Shown: in pieces, positions 26,676 through 36,691 of the stretch
How positions within the stretch are numbered: position 1 is the first letter of the stretch
Layout: every line of letters begins with the position of its first letter
Assembly (NCBI RefSeq): GCF_016599855.1
Contig: NZ_CP067041.1
Span: 6,448,001 to 6,512,000 of the forward strand
Reading direction: 5' to 3'
Length of the DNA stretch: 64,000 bases
From: Bradyrhizobium diazoefficiens
GTDB taxonomy: Bacteria > Pseudomonadota > Alphaproteobacteria > Rhizobiales > Xanthobacteraceae
Made by a program: the position numbers and the translations under genes
The notes under the pieces: generated by a model
Databases searched by the model: none
What the model saw: only the letters and a program-made list of their open reading frames with translations
What the model was told of the DNA's origin: nothing

Positions 26676-27072
26676 GGCCTTCTCAATGTCCGAGATTCAT
26701 TGAAAAAGCCCTGCATCAATTGCGGCTGTCCCCCGACGGCACGGGCGCGCGGGACAGTTACGTCCCAAAATGAACGGCCTGCTTCGGCGCGCAAAACTGC
26801 GCCGCGACGCCGATGTTCCAGCTACTAGGCTCCCGATCATGCGCTTAACCGCTTTCAAGTATTTTTCCTGCGGATTCCTTCGCGCGTGATACTGCAATTT
26901 GCAGTCCATCACCCGCCGACAGCGCAACATGGCCAATGCCGTAGTTAACGCATGGGCGCATTAACCGGACCGTAAGCACCGCGACGGGTGGAGAGCCGCG
27001 GCATCAGATTTGCTCTTCGGACACGAGAGATTTTTCCTGTAAATTTGAATAGAACAAGCGCGGTCAAAAAAC
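26676..27072. other. Divergent intergenic region inside the polysaccharide locus
   Basis: 397 bp, clearly richer in A+T than the genes, with no credible coding frame. It holds promoters of the divergent glycosyltransferase and methyltransferase genes and an exact palindrome at 26891-26905. Confidence 0.55.
26891..26905. promoter_or_regulatory. Perfect 7-1-7 palindrome ACTGCAA-T-TTGCAGT
   Basis: It lies about 215 bp upstream of the minus-strand glycosyltransferase and 170 bp upstream of the methyltransferase gene. The symmetry suits a dimeric repressor; no regulator gene is adjacent. Confidence 0.4.
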
Positions 27073-27858
27073 ATGAACAAGTCAGCCACGATCGATTTCG
27101 CGACAGCGACGAATGCCCCGGCGCAGACCCAGGCGCTGCTCGAACTCGTCGCGGGCGAGGCCTGCGACAGCCTGCTCGATGTTCACGAGGTGCTGCGCCG
27201 CGAACTGCCGCAAGGCCGGCTTGCGATCTACGAGGCCGGGGGCGGCTCCTCGAGCTTCCTGCCCATGGACGTGCTCGGCCGCAGCCACGTCACCGTGGTC
27301 GACATCGACGCGGACCAGGTCCGCAACAACACCTACGCGGACGAGGCGATCCTCGGCGACGTGCAGACCTATCGCTTCGGGCCCGAGACCTTCGACGTGG
27401 TGATCTGCTATAACGTGATCGAGCACCTGCCCGACGTCGAGGCGGCGCTGCTGAACTTCCGCGATGCGCTCAAGCGCGGCGGCATGATCCTGATCGGCGC
27501 GCCCAATCCGCGCTCGCTATCCGGCGTCGTCACCAAATACTCGCCGCACTGGTTTCACGTCTGGTTCTACCGGAACATCCGCGGCATCAAGACCGCGGGA
27601 TTGCCCGGCGAAGCGCCGTTCCCGACCTTCTTCCACCCCCTGGTGACGCTATCCAAGCTCGAGGCGTTCGCGGCTGCGCATGGCCTGGAGATGATCTACC
27701 GGCGGGAGGTCGAAAGCCCGCGCTATCCCGAGATGCGCCGGCGCAAGCCACTGTTCGCCGCCCTCGTCGACGCCGGCGCCGCGCTGATGAACGCCGTGCT
27801 TCCGCGCGGCACCGACGTTCGCCGTGGCGATTATCACGTAATCCTGCGAAAGCGCTGA
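27073..27858 (+). CDS. Class I SAM-dependent methyltransferase
   Basis: 261 residues. SAM-binding motif I is IYEAGGGSSSFLP, followed by VTVVDIDADQVRNN (acidic residue of beta2), and the FDVVICYNVIEHLPD motif typical of Methyltransf_11/23 proteins. It likely methylates a sugar or glycan intermediate, given its place between glycosyltransferases and the Wzz/Wzc-like gene. The C-terminal part is basic. Start at ATG 27073 is the first in frame; a ribosome-binding site is not obvious. Confidence 0.82.
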   Translation: MNKSATIDFATATNAPAQTQALLELVAGEACDSLLDVHEVLRRELPQGRLAIYEAGGGSSSFLPMDVLGRSHVTVVDIDADQVRNNTYADEAILGDVQTYRFGPETFDVVICYNVIEHLPDVEAALLNFRDALKRGGMILIGAPNPRSLSGVVTKYSPHWFHVWFYRNIRGIKTAGLPGEAPFPTFFHPLVTLSKLEAFAAAHGLEMIYRREVESPRYPEMRRRKPLFAALVDAGAALMNAVLPRGTDVRRGDYHVILRKR

Positions 27859-28155
27859 CGGCGATGCGTGTGCGGGCCGGCCTTGACGCGGCAAAGCCGC
27901 ACCCGCGAACGCCGCAAGACATGCCTGGTAACGAACCATTAATCACTGAGGGACCGACGCATCGCAAGCGTCACAACGACGCGCCAACCAGCAGCCTGCA
28001 CTTAAACGCTTTGTTTGCCATTTCAGTGAATAGTCCCTCAATGAGTATGGTTAATTTTCCCTGTTGCGTTGATTGGGCGCCTATATCCCTGGCGCGAGGC
28101 GTAAAGCGAAGAGTAACCCCTCAGCCCGCGGCCGTTAGAATGAAAGCTGGGGATC
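27859..28155. other. Upstream region of the Wzz/Wzc-like operon
   Basis: 297 bp, A+T-rich around 28000-28070, with no coding frame. TGAGGGAC at 27947-27954 and GTCCCTCA at 28033-28040 form a distant 8-bp inverted pair that may be chance. It most likely holds the promoter of the three-gene run 28156-32259. Confidence 0.45.
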
Positions 28156-30450
28156 ATGCTGGACTATAACCAGCCGATAAATCGGGCCAGAAATCCGGCA
28201 AGCTCGGAGGCCCCGCAGCCGAAGTCCGAGGCCAGCTTCAACGTGCTGGAGCTCGTCAGCCTGCTGTGGCGGCGCAAGATCGCAATTGCATCCGCGGCAC
28301 TGCTCGGCGCATGCCTCGCCGTCACAGCCGGCAAGAGCTTGACGCCCCGCTACACCGCGACCGCCCAGCTTTATGTCGACCCGCGCGAGCTTCAGCTCGT
28401 CGATCGCGAGCTCACGCCGCGCGCGCAGGACGTCTCCGGCATGTCCATGGTGGTGGAGAGCCAGGCGCGGCTGATCACCTCCAACAGCGTGCTGTTGCAG
28501 GTGATCCAGCAGGCCAATCTCGACAAGGATCCGGAATTCGGCGGCGGTACTGACGGCAAGTCGCTGACGTCGTCCCTGCTCGGCCTGATCGGCCTGCAGC
28601 CTCGCGCGCCCTCCGCTGCGGAAACCAAGGAGGTGCAGCTCGCCGCGCTCGATGCGCTGAACAAGCACATCACGATCCGCAAGACCGAGAAGAGCTTCAT
28701 CGTCGACGTCGAAGTCTGGTCGATCGATCCTGCCAAGGCGGCGATGCTCGCCAACACGCTGACCAACACCTATCTCAAGGACTCCCGCAACTCGCAGGCC
28801 CTCGCCGCCCGCCGTGCCACCAGCGAATTGTCCGGCCGGCTGAAGGAGCTGCGCGAACGGCTACGCAATGCCGAGACCGCGCTTGCCACGTACAAGGCAC
28901 AGAACAATTTCGTCGGCACCCAGGACGCGCTGATCTCTGACCAGCAGCTCTCCGCCAGCAACCAGCGGCTGTCCGCGGCTCGCGCGGCGACGATGGATGC
29001 GCAGGCGCGGCTCGACCAGATCGAGGCGAACAAGCGCACCGCAGCGGATGCCGGCGCCATCCCCGAAGCGCTGCAATCACCGACGATCGCAAACCTGCGC
29101 GCGCAATATGCCGACGCCCGCAAGAAGTATGCGGAGCAGACCGCCGAGCTCGGCCCGCGGCACCCGGCACTGCGCCAGACCGAAAAGCAGGTCGAGGATC
29201 TCAAGCGCACCATCAGCGAGGAAATCGACCGCTTCGCCCTATCAGCCAAGAACGATTTGACCCGTGCCCGCGACTACGAGGCCTCACTCAACCGGGCGCT
29301 AGAAGTGCAGAAGCGGCAGAGCGTGCAGCTCAGCCAGGCGGCCGTGCGCCTGCGCGAGCTCGAGCGCGAGGCCGACGCCAGCCGCGACGTCTATCAATCC
29401 TTCCTCAAGCGCTCGCGCGAGACCGAGGAGCAGGAGACCCTCAACACCTCGGCGGCCCGCGTCATCGGCGAGGCCACCGTGCCGCAGCGGCGCTCGTTCC
29501 CGCCGGCGATGAGCCTGTTCGCGATGATTGGCTTCATCTTCGGCGCGCTCGCCGCCGCCTGCTGGTCCGTCGCGGCCGAGCATCTGTTCAACGGAGCGGC
29601 GGCCCCCGAACCGAGCCGCCGCGAGCGCACGCCGGCGCCGGACGTTTCGAGACCTCAGCCGGAAGCCGCAGCACCTTTACCGGCGCTTGCGCTGGTCGAG
29701 AAGCCGCTGATCGCCCGTCTCCAGGAAGCCGACGTGATCCGCACGCTCGGCGCCATTCTCGCCACCGGCGGCGATGTCGATCTGACCCGCATCGGTTGGC
29801 CGACGCTGCGGCCGGGATTTCCGCTGACGACGCTGCTCAACGCCTTGCGTGACATGCGCGCGGCGATCGCCCGCCGTGCCGGCGGCAAGACTTTGCCGGT
29901 GATTGCGCTGGTCGGCGCCGGCGATAACACTGGACGCAGCGTGACCACGCTGAATTTCGCGCTTGCGGCGGCGCGCGACGGCCGCCGTGTCCTGATGATC
30001 GATACCGACAACCAGGCGCACACGCTCTCGAACATGGTTAATCGTCCCGGCAAGAGCGGTCCGGGCAAGCTTGGGTGGCTCTCGATCGGCAGCAAGGCTG
30101 CGCGCGAGATCAAGACCGTCAACGGCATCTCCGTGTTGCCCGTGACCGAGAGCGATGCCGGCAACGCCGCGGACGCCATCCGCAAGGCGATCGCGCAGGC
30201 GCGCTCGGCCGGCGGCTATGATCTCGTCATTCTCGACGGCCCTGCGATGCCGCTTTCCGGCGCCGGCCGCAAGCTGCTCGATAGCGCCGACGCGCTGGTG
30301 GCGGTGCTGCCGACCAGCCTCGATATCAACGACGGCATGGAAGAGATCCTGGCCGCGCTCGGCGGCGCCGAACGCAAGCTCGTCGGTGTCGTGCTCGACG
30401 AGCTCACCCCCGCACCCCAAACCCGGCAACGAGGCAAACAATATGCTTGA
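28156..30450 (+). CDS. Polysaccharide chain-length protein (GumC/ExoP-like) with degenerate BY-kinase domain
   Basis: 764 residues. An N-terminal Wzz domain with TM1 (about residues 40-60), a long coiled-coil periplasmic region (residues 220-430; RYDYE-like arms and ELGPRHPALRQTEKQV) and TM2 (about 455-480, MSLFAMIGFIFGALAAAC). A cytoplasmic CpsD/CapB-like domain follows, with Walker A' (VLMIDTD) and Walker B (LVILDG). Its P-loop reads GAGDNTGRSVTT, so the usual lysine is arginine, and the C-terminus holds a single tyrosine instead of a Tyr cluster. It should control polymer length and export; kinase activity is doubtful. Confidence 0.88.
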   Translation: MLDYNQPINRARNPASSEAPQPKSEASFNVLELVSLLWRRKIAIASAALLGACLAVTAGKSLTPRYTATAQLYVDPRELQLVDRELTPRAQDVSGMSMVVESQARLITSNSVLLQVIQQANLDKDPEFGGGTDGKSLTSSLLGLIGLQPRAPSAAETKEVQLAALDALNKHITIRKTEKSFIVDVEVWSIDPAKAAMLANTLTNTYLKDSRNSQALAARRATSELSGRLKELRERLRNAETALATYKAQNNFVGTQDALISDQQLSASNQRLSAARAATMDAQARLDQIEANKRTAADAGAIPEALQSPTIANLRAQYADARKKYAEQTAELGPRHPALRQTEKQVEDLKRTISEEIDRFALSAKNDLTRARDYEASLNRALEVQKRQSVQLSQAAVRLRELEREADASRDVYQSFLKRSRETEEQETLNTSAARVIGEATVPQRRSFPPAMSLFAMIGFIFGALAAACWSVAAEHLFNGAAAPEPSRRERTPAPDVSRPQPEAAAPLPALALVEKPLIARLQEADVIRTLGAILATGGDVDLTRIGWPTLRPGFPLTTLLNALRDMRAAIARRAGGKTLPVIALVGAGDNTGRSVTTLNFALAAARDGRRVLMIDTDNQAHTLSNMVNRPGKSGPGKLGWLSIGSKAAREIKTVNGISVLPVTESDAGNAADAIRKAIAQARSAGGYDLVILDGPAMPLSGAGRKLLDSADALVAVLPTSLDINDGMEEILAALGGAERKLVGVVLDELTPAPQTRQRGKQYA

Positions 30451-31249
30451 GCGCCGCGTCAATCTGGACGGACGGGCTGCGACTGCCGAGGTGCCACGGA
30501 TCACCGTCGGCGGCCTTCGCATGGCCGCGCTCGACCTGGAGGCCACCGCCGATTTCATGATCGAGGCAACCAATCCGCGTCATCGCATCTGCCGCCCACT
30601 GTTCCTGACCTCGGCCAACGGCGAGGTGCTGGCGCGCTGCTCGACCGAGCCGCAGACCGAACGCCTGTTCCGCGCCGCCGATCTGATCAATGCCGATGGC
30701 CAGCCGCTGGTGGCGGCCTCGAAACTGCAGTCCTGGTTTCCGCTGCCGGAGCGCGTTGCTACCACGGACCTGTTCCATGTCGTCGCACGCAAGGCGGAAG
30801 TTGCCGGCCGCTCCTTCTACATGCTCGGCGCCAGCGAGGAAGAGAACGCCGCAGCGGTCAGACGAGTCCAAAATATGTATCCGAAACTCAAGATCGTCGG
30901 ATACAGCCATGGCTACCTCCGTGGCGATGCGCTGCGCGCCAAGGTCGAGGAGATCAACGCGCTCGCGCCGGACTACCTGTGGGTCGCGCTCGGCGTACCC
31001 TCCGAGCAAGCGTTTGTCGAGGAATTCACGCCGCTGCTGACCAATGTCGGCGTAATCAAGACATCGGGCGGTCTGTTCAACTTCCTGTCAGGCAGCCGCT
31101 CCCGTGCGCCGCAATGGATGCAGAAGTTCGGACTGGAATGGGCCTGGCGCACCTGGCTCGAGCCCCGCCGCCTGTTCTGGCGCTATTTGACTACCAACCC
31201 CCGCGCAATCTATCTTCTCTTCAGCCGCAATCGGCCCCTCAATCGCTGA
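30443..31249 (+). CDS. WecG/TagA/CpsF-family glycosyltransferase (GT26)
   Basis: 268 residues, beginning at ATG 30443, which overlaps the end of the Wzz/Wzc-like gene by 8 bp (coupled translation). The GT26 signatures are FLTSANGEVLARC, RAADLINADGQPLV, FYMLGASEEEN, and the C-terminal WAWRTWLEPRRLFWRYL. Members transfer ManNAc-like or glucose residues onto undecaprenyl-linked sugars, usually at the second step of repeat-unit assembly. The basic C-terminal tail is expected to bind the membrane. Confidence 0.9.
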   Translation: MLERRVNLDGRAATAEVPRITVGGLRMAALDLEATADFMIEATNPRHRICRPLFLTSANGEVLARCSTEPQTERLFRAADLINADGQPLVAASKLQSWFPLPERVATTDLFHVVARKAEVAGRSFYMLGASEEENAAAVRRVQNMYPKLKIVGYSHGYLRGDALRAKVEEINALAPDYLWVALGVPSEQAFVEEFTPLLTNVGVIKTSGGLFNFLSGSRSRAPQWMQKFGLEWAWRTWLEPRRLFWRYLTTNPRAIYLLFSRNRPLNR

Positions 31250-31266
31250 CAAGAGTAGACAACGAC

Positions 31267-32259
31267 ATGACCGACCGGCCAACTGTCCTCGTCACAGGAG
31301 GCGCAGGCTATATTGGCTCGCATGCCTGCCGCGCACTGGCCGCCGCCGGCTATCAGCCCGTCGTTTATGACAATCTCTCGACAGGTCATCGCAGCTTCGT
31401 CGCCGGCCCCCTCGTGACGGGCGATCTGCTCGACAGCGCGACGCTGGCGCGCGCCTTTGCTGACCACCGGATCACGGCGGTGATGCATTTCGCGGCGGCG
31501 AGCCTCGTCGGCGAGTCCATGACTGACCCGCAGAAATATTACATCAACAACGTCCAAGGCACGCTGTCGCTGCTTCAGGCGATGCGCAACGCCGGTTGCC
31601 ATCGCATCGTGTTCTCCTCGACCGGCGCCGTCTATGGCAATGCCGATTCCAAGGCGCTGCCGGAAGACTTTCCCTGCGCGCCGATCAACCCGTACGGTGC
31701 CTCGAAATGGATGATCGAGCGCATGCTCGCCGACTACCGTGCGGCTTACGGATTCGGTGCGTTCTGCCTGCGCTATTTCAATGCCAGCGGCGCCGATCCG
31801 GCCGGCGGCATCGGCGAGCTGCGCGACAACGAGACCCATCTCATTCCGCGCGCCATGATGGCGTTGCAGGGCCATGTCGAGTTTGCCGTGTTCGGCGACG
31901 ATTACGACACGCCTGACGGCACCGCGATCCGCGACTACATCCACGTCGCCGATCTCGCCGCGGCGCATGTCGCCGCGCTGAAATTGCTGGAACAGGGACA
32001 TGCCGGCGGCAGCTTCAATCTCGGCACCGGTTCCGGCTTCTCGGTGCGCGAGATCCTGAACGCGATCCGGCAGGAGACCGGCCGCGAGGTGCCGCACACC
32101 ATCAAGCCGCGCCGCCCCGGCGATCCCACTTATCTCGTCGCCGACCCCTCCGCGGCGCGAAAAGTGCTGAACTTCGTGCCGCGCCATTCGGACCTGCCGA
32201 CGGTGATCCGCACTGCCTGGGCCTGGCACCAGAAGGCGCATCCGTTCAAGTCGCGCTAG
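31267..32259 (+). CDS. galE: UDP-glucose 4-epimerase GalE
   Basis: 330 residues. TGGAGYIGSHACRALA is the NAD-binding loop, YDNLSTGH is the GalE-specific second motif, the catalytic Ser/Tyr/Lys are in FSSTGAVYGN and NPYGASKWMIER, and RDYIHVADLAAAH is typical of the family. It interconverts UDP-glucose and UDP-galactose for polysaccharide synthesis. It follows the GT26 gene by 17 bp and ends 13 bp before the convergent GAF-GGDEF-EAL gene. Confidence 0.94.
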   Translation: MTDRPTVLVTGGAGYIGSHACRALAAAGYQPVVYDNLSTGHRSFVAGPLVTGDLLDSATLARAFADHRITAVMHFAAASLVGESMTDPQKYYINNVQGTLSLLQAMRNAGCHRIVFSSTGAVYGNADSKALPEDFPCAPINPYGASKWMIERMLADYRAAYGFGAFCLRYFNASGADPAGGIGELRDNETHLIPRAMMALQGHVEFAVFGDDYDTPDGTAIRDYIHVADLAAAHVAALKLLEQGHAGGSFNLGTGSGFSVREILNAIRQETGREVPHTIKPRRPGDPTYLVADPSAARKVLNFVPRHSDLPTVIRTAWAWHQKAHPFKSR

Positions 32260-32272
32260 ACGGCCGCAGCCG

Positions 32273-35200
32273 TCAGACGACAGCGCGTTTCAGCCTCAGC
32301 GCCACGGCTTCGTCCACGGTCGGATCCGCCTCCGGCTGGAGTGGCGGCGCGACGGGGAGGATCATCGGCCGCAGCAGCTCGGCCATCTGCTTCGCCGGCA
32401 GCGGCTTCGAGATCAGGAAGCCCTGCATCTCGTCGCAGCCATGGGTGCGCAGGAACGTTTCCTGCTCCACATTCTCGACGCCCTCGGCAACCACGGTCAT
32501 GCCGAGTGCCTTGCCCATGCTGATGATCGCCTGCGCGATTGCCTGATCCTCCGAATCCTGCGGCAGGTCGCGCACGAAGGAGCGGTCGATCTTGATCGTG
32601 TCGATCGGGAAGTGCTTCATCAGCGACATCGACGAATAGCCGGTGCCGAAATCGTCGATGGCGAGGCGAATGCCGCGGCTCTGGATGGCGTCGAGCACCT
32701 TCAGCGCGCGTCCGACATTGCGCATCATCATGCTCTCGGTGACTTCGAGCTGGAGCAGCACCGGCGACATGCCGCTGGCGGCGAGCGCCTCGTCGACGTC
32801 CTGCAACAGATGCTCGTCGACGAACTGCCGCGGCGACAGGTTCACCGCCATCGACACCGGCAGCAAGCCGTGGCGCTGCCAGGCCATGGCCTGCGCGCAA
32901 GCTTCCTTCAGCACCCAGCGGCCGATCGGCACGATCAGGCCGGTTTCCTCGGCGAGCGGGATGAACTGCGCTGGCGAAATGCTGCCGAGATCGGGATGGG
33001 CCCAGCGCAACAGTGCTTCGACGCCGGTGATCTGGCCGGTCGCCATGTCGACCTTGGGCTGGTAATTCAGCGAGAATTGCTCGCGTTCCAATGCCCGGCG
33101 CAGCGCGCTCTCGAGCGACAGCCGCTCGATCGACTGCGTCTTCACCTCCTTGGAGAAGAAGCGATAGCCGTTCTTGCCGTCCTCCTTGGCGAGATACATC
33201 GCCATGTCGGCGTTCTTAGTCAAAGTCTGCGCATCGGCGCCGTTGGCCGGATACATTGCGATGCCGATCGAGGCCGTGGTGTGGCACTCGTAGCCCGCCA
33301 GCTCCATCGGCTTGCCGAGCGCGGCGAGCAGCTCGGTCGAGATGCGCTGAACGTCGTCGATCTCGCCGCACTGGTCGAGGATCACCACGAACTCATCGCC
33401 GCCAAGCCGGGCCACTACATCGCTCGCGCGCAGTGCCTTGCGCAGGCGGGCGGCCACTTCGAGCAGGAGCAGATCGCCGGCCTCGTGGCCGAGCGAATCG
33501 TTGATGATCTTGAAGCGGTCGAGGTCGATGAACAGCACCGCAAAGCGGTGGTCGTGGCGCTGAGCCGTATCGATCGCCGCGCGCAACAGAGCGTTGAAGG
33601 TCTCGCGGTTCGGCAAATTAGTCAGGCTGTCGTGCGAGGCGAGATACTCGATCCGCTCATCCGCCTTGTTCTTCTCGTCGGCGCGATCGAAATTCTCCAT
33701 CGCAAAGGAGACGTTTTCGGCGAGACGCTGCAACAGCTCGACGAACTCGTCCGTGAAAGTGCCAGGCTCGGTCGACATGTAGATCATGACGCCGACCGCC
33801 TGGTCGTGCACGACCAGCGGGAAGGCCGCGCCCGACCGCGCGCCGTCGCCGCGGACGACGGCGTGGAAGGCGCGGACGCGGTCGTCATTGAGGTAATCGT
33901 TGCTGATGCAGGGCTGGCGGGTACGGAACGCTGTGCCGCTCATGCCCCGCCCCTCGGGACGTTCGGGGTCAATGGAGAGACGAACGTTGCGCGTGGTGCC
34001 GGCGGACGGCCCGGCCGCAGCCACGATTTCCAGCTGGTCGCTACCGGCCTTCGCGAGCGCAATGGTCGTCGAGTTGAATTTGGCGCCGTCCGATGCGGCG
34101 AGACAAACGAGGTCGAACAGCTCGGCGCGCGATTTCGCCCGCATGATCGCCTCGTTCGTGGCGCTCAGCGCCGCGAACATGCGGGTCAGACGCTCCTTCT
34201 GGGCGTCGGTTCGAGCTTTCTCTTCGGCGCGGTCGAAATTGTCGAGCGCGAAGGAGACATTTTCCGCCAGCCGTCCGAGCAGCTCGACGAGGTCGGGCGT
34301 GAACGCATCCTTCTCCGGCGCCAGGAACAGCAGGATGCCGATGGACTCGCACCCGGCGCGCAGCAGCGGGAAGCTTGCCGCGGCACGCGTGCCATCCTCG
34401 GTCGCCCTGGTGCGCCAGTATTCGGATTGCGGATCGTTCAGATAGTCGTTCATCACGCAGGGCCGCCGCGATCGCAACGACATCCCGATCAGGCTCTGGC
34501 CTTCGGGGTGGTCGGCGGAGACCGCGCAGGTCCGGCCCACCATCCGCTCGTGCATGCGTCCTTTCGCGGCCACGACCCGGACGAGCTCGCCATTCGGATC
34601 CATGATCCCAATGGTCGCCGAAGTGAACATTCCGCCCAGCACGGCCGCCTGGCAGGCGACTTCGAACAGCTCGTCGCGCGTCTTGGCGCGCATGATGGCT
34701 TCGTTGGTGGCGCTGAGCGCCTGGAACATGCCGCTGAGTCGGTCCTTCTGCTTTTCGGCACGGGCTTTCTGCTCGGCGCGATCAAGGCTCTCCAGGGCGA
34801 AGGACACATTCTTGGCCAAGCGATCCAGCAGTTCGAGCAGTTCAGGCGTGAATGTGTCCCTTTCAAGCGAGTTGAAAATGAACACTCCCTCCGCACGCTG
34901 GCCATTGAGCAGCGGCAACACAGCCGACGACTTGATCCGCGTGCGGCGGATGCTTTCCTGCCACGGCCTGCACCGCTCCTCGACCAAGATGTCGTTGCTG
35001 ACACAGGGCTGCCTGGTTCGGAACGCCGTTCCGGTCAGGCCCCTCCCCTCGGCGACCTTCTCCGTCGTCAGGAATAGAAGGCTGCGCATCTGCTTGGCGT
35101 TCGGGCCGGCAGAGGCGACGACCCGGAGCAGTTCATCGTCCTCGTCGGCGAGCGCAATAGTGGTCGAGCCAAATTTGGCGCCGTGCACCGAAGCCTGGCA

Positions 35201-36388
35201 GACCAGATCGAACAGCTCGGTGCGCGACCGTGCGCGCATGATGGCCTCGTTGGTTTCGCTGAGAGCGGCATACATCCGCGCCAAGCGCTCCTCTTCCGCG
35301 GCCATCAAGGCCTTCTCCTCGTCGCGGTCGAAGTTCTCGGTCGCGAAGGAAACGTTCTCCGTGATGCGCAGCAGCAGCGCGACGACCTCTTCGTCCTTCG
35401 CCCACGACTTGCCGACGAAGAAGAAGATCACTCCGACACTGACCCCGCGCTTGATCAGCGGTGTCGCCACGCAAGCGACCGCCCCGGCGTTGACGTTGAC
35501 GTTCTCCCAGGCCGTTCCCCTGGTGCGGCCGGCGACGTCGTCCTCGACGATCGGCTTTTGCGTTCGGAAGACCTGGCCCGAAATGCCTTTGCCATAGCGA
35601 TTGTCCGGATCGATCGAATACCGCGCCTGTCTGATCAGATCGAGGTTTTGTCCGGTTGCGGCGACCGGCGTCAACCAATGCGAATTGCGCTCACGCAGCA
35701 GAACGAAAGTGGCAAGCGATTTGCCGCTATGGACCGCCGCATCGCAGACGCGCTGGTACAAGTCCAGTTCAGTCCTGGCGTGGAGGATCGCTTCATTGGT
35801 GGCGCTCAGCGCACCGAACATGCGGTTGAGCCGGCGCGTCGCGCGTTCGCCGGTCTGCCGGGCGGCCTCGCGCGCGAAATTGTCCAGCGCATAGGAGATG
35901 TTGGCCGACATGCGCTCGAACAGCGACACCATCTGCTCACTCAGCGAGTGGGCTTCACTGCGTGTCACGTAGAGCACGCCGACGCTGTTGCCATTGCAGA
36001 GCAGCGGCAGCGCCGCGGCGGCGCCGATATGGGCCCGGACCGCGCCCTCGCGCCACGCCAGCGAGCGCGGATCGTTCAAAAAGTCGTTGCTGACACACAG
36101 CTTCTGATCGCGGAAAGCCTCGCCGCCGACGCCAGATCCTTCCGGTGTGCCAGCTTCCGTCGTGATCACGAGTGAACGCAGCCGCACGATATCGTCACCG
36201 CGGCCCGCCGCAAAATGCAGCCGCCGGCCGTCCGGTCCCACCAGGAACACGGCAACGGCCAAGAAATCCCCGCTCGAAAACCCGGCGGCGCAGACCTTCT
36301 GGTACAGCTCGTCCGGTGATTTCGCATAGAGGATCGCTTCATTGATGGCGCTCAACGCCACAAAGGTGCGCGCGAGTGTCGTCGGCAC
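32273..36388 (-). CDS. Five-GAF GGDEF-EAL cyclic-di-GMP protein
   Basis: 1371 residues, no membrane segment. Five tandem GAF domains (about 10-165, 190-355, 370-535, 555-715, 735-895), each opened by a near-identical [12 protein letters not shown] helix and closed by [12 protein letters not shown], precede GGDEF (about 912-1075) and EAL (about 1090-1345). GGDEF is intact (ARLGGDEF) with an RASD I-site exactly five residues upstream. EAL keeps EALLRW, NLSPRQF, LEVTES, IDDFGTG, IDRSFV and VAEGVEN, so both synthesis and hydrolysis of c-di-GMP are possible. Start is GTG 36388 with GGGAG upstream. It converges with galE, suggesting control of the polysaccharide locus. Confidence 0.92.
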   Translation of the reverse strand: MPTTLARTFVALSAINEAILYAKSPDELYQKVCAAGFSSGDFLAVAVFLVGPDGRRLHFAAGRGDDIVRLRSLVITTEAGTPEGSGVGGEAFRDQKLCVSNDFLNDPRSLAWREGAVRAHIGAAAALPLLCNGNSVGVLYVTRSEAHSLSEQMVSLFERMSANISYALDNFAREAARQTGERATRRLNRMFGALSATNEAILHARTELDLYQRVCDAAVHSGKSLATFVLLRERNSHWLTPVAATGQNLDLIRQARYSIDPDNRYGKGISGQVFRTQKPIVEDDVAGRTRGTAWENVNVNAGAVACVATPLIKRGVSVGVIFFFVGKSWAKDEEVVALLLRITENVSFATENFDRDEEKALMAAEEERLARMYAALSETNEAIMRARSRTELFDLVCQASVHGAKFGSTTIALADEDDELLRVVASAGPNAKQMRSLLFLTTEKVAEGRGLTGTAFRTRQPCVSNDILVEERCRPWQESIRRTRIKSSAVLPLLNGQRAEGVFIFNSLERDTFTPELLELLDRLAKNVSFALESLDRAEQKARAEKQKDRLSGMFQALSATNEAIMRAKTRDELFEVACQAAVLGGMFTSATIGIMDPNGELVRVVAAKGRMHERMVGRTCAVSADHPEGQSLIGMSLRSRRPCVMNDYLNDPQSEYWRTRATEDGTRAAASFPLLRAGCESIGILLFLAPEKDAFTPDLVELLGRLAENVSFALDNFDRAEEKARTDAQKERLTRMFAALSATNEAIMRAKSRAELFDLVCLAASDGAKFNSTTIALAKAGSDQLEIVAAAGPSAGTTRNVRLSIDPERPEGRGMSGTAFRTRQPCISNDYLNDDRVRAFHAVVRGDGARSGAAFPLVVHDQAVGVMIYMSTEPGTFTDEFVELLQRLAENVSFAMENFDRADEKNKADERIEYLASHDSLTNLPNRETFNALLRAAIDTAQRHDHRFAVLFIDLDRFKIINDSLGHEAGDLLLLEVAARLRKALRASDVVARLGGDEFVVILDQCGEIDDVQRISTELLAALGKPMELAGYECHTTASIGIAMYPANGADAQTLTKNADMAMYLAKEDGKNGYRFFSKEVKTQSIERLSLESALRRALEREQFSLNYQPKVDMATGQITGVEALLRWAHPDLGSISPAQFIPLAEETGLIVPIGRWVLKEACAQAMAWQRHGLLPVSMAVNLSPRQFVDEHLLQDVDEALAASGMSPVLLQLEVTESMMMRNVGRALKVLDAIQSRGIRLAIDDFGTGYSSMSLMKHFPIDTIKIDRSFVRDLPQDSEDQAIAQAIISMGKALGMTVVAEGVENVEQETFLRTHGCDEMQGFLISKPLPAKQMAELLRPMILPVAPPLQPEADPTVDEAVALRLKRAVV

Positions 36389-36691
36389 GATCTCAGCTCC
36401 CGGGCATTTCTGCCTTTTTCTCCCAAGCCGCTTTATGAACGGAGATCGCCTAAGTGGTCGTTATTGCGCGCTGCAAACCCTCGATCAAAGTGAACGAGCT
36501 GCGAATGAGGTGCGCGAAACTGGCGGGAATACCGCCGTGCGAGAGGGCTATTCGACGAAAGGCGGACTCTCTTTACGATTTGCAGCCCTGTCTTGGTTTA
36601 CGGGAGATTGATATCGCAGCCCCGCTTTGAGCTGGAGCGACGATAAACGCTGCGGACTCAACCCGAGCTGCCAACCTCGACCGGATCGAGA
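36389..36691. other. Intergenic stretch between c-di-GMP gene and LysR gene
   Basis: 303 bp with the 5' end of the GAF-GGDEF-EAL gene and the 3' end of the LysR gene. No coding frame with a start signal, no strong hairpin and no repeat was seen. Confidence 0.5.

Noticed and set aside
27947..28040. Inverted pair TGAGGGAC / GTCCCTCA about 80 bp apart
   Set aside because: Only 8 bp and far apart; expected by chance in a stretch of this size, so not treated as an element.
32441..35077. An 878-codon open frame antisense to the five-GAF gene
   Set aside because: It mirrors the GC codon structure of the real gene, has no domain pattern, and the minus-strand reading gives complete GAF/GGDEF motifs.
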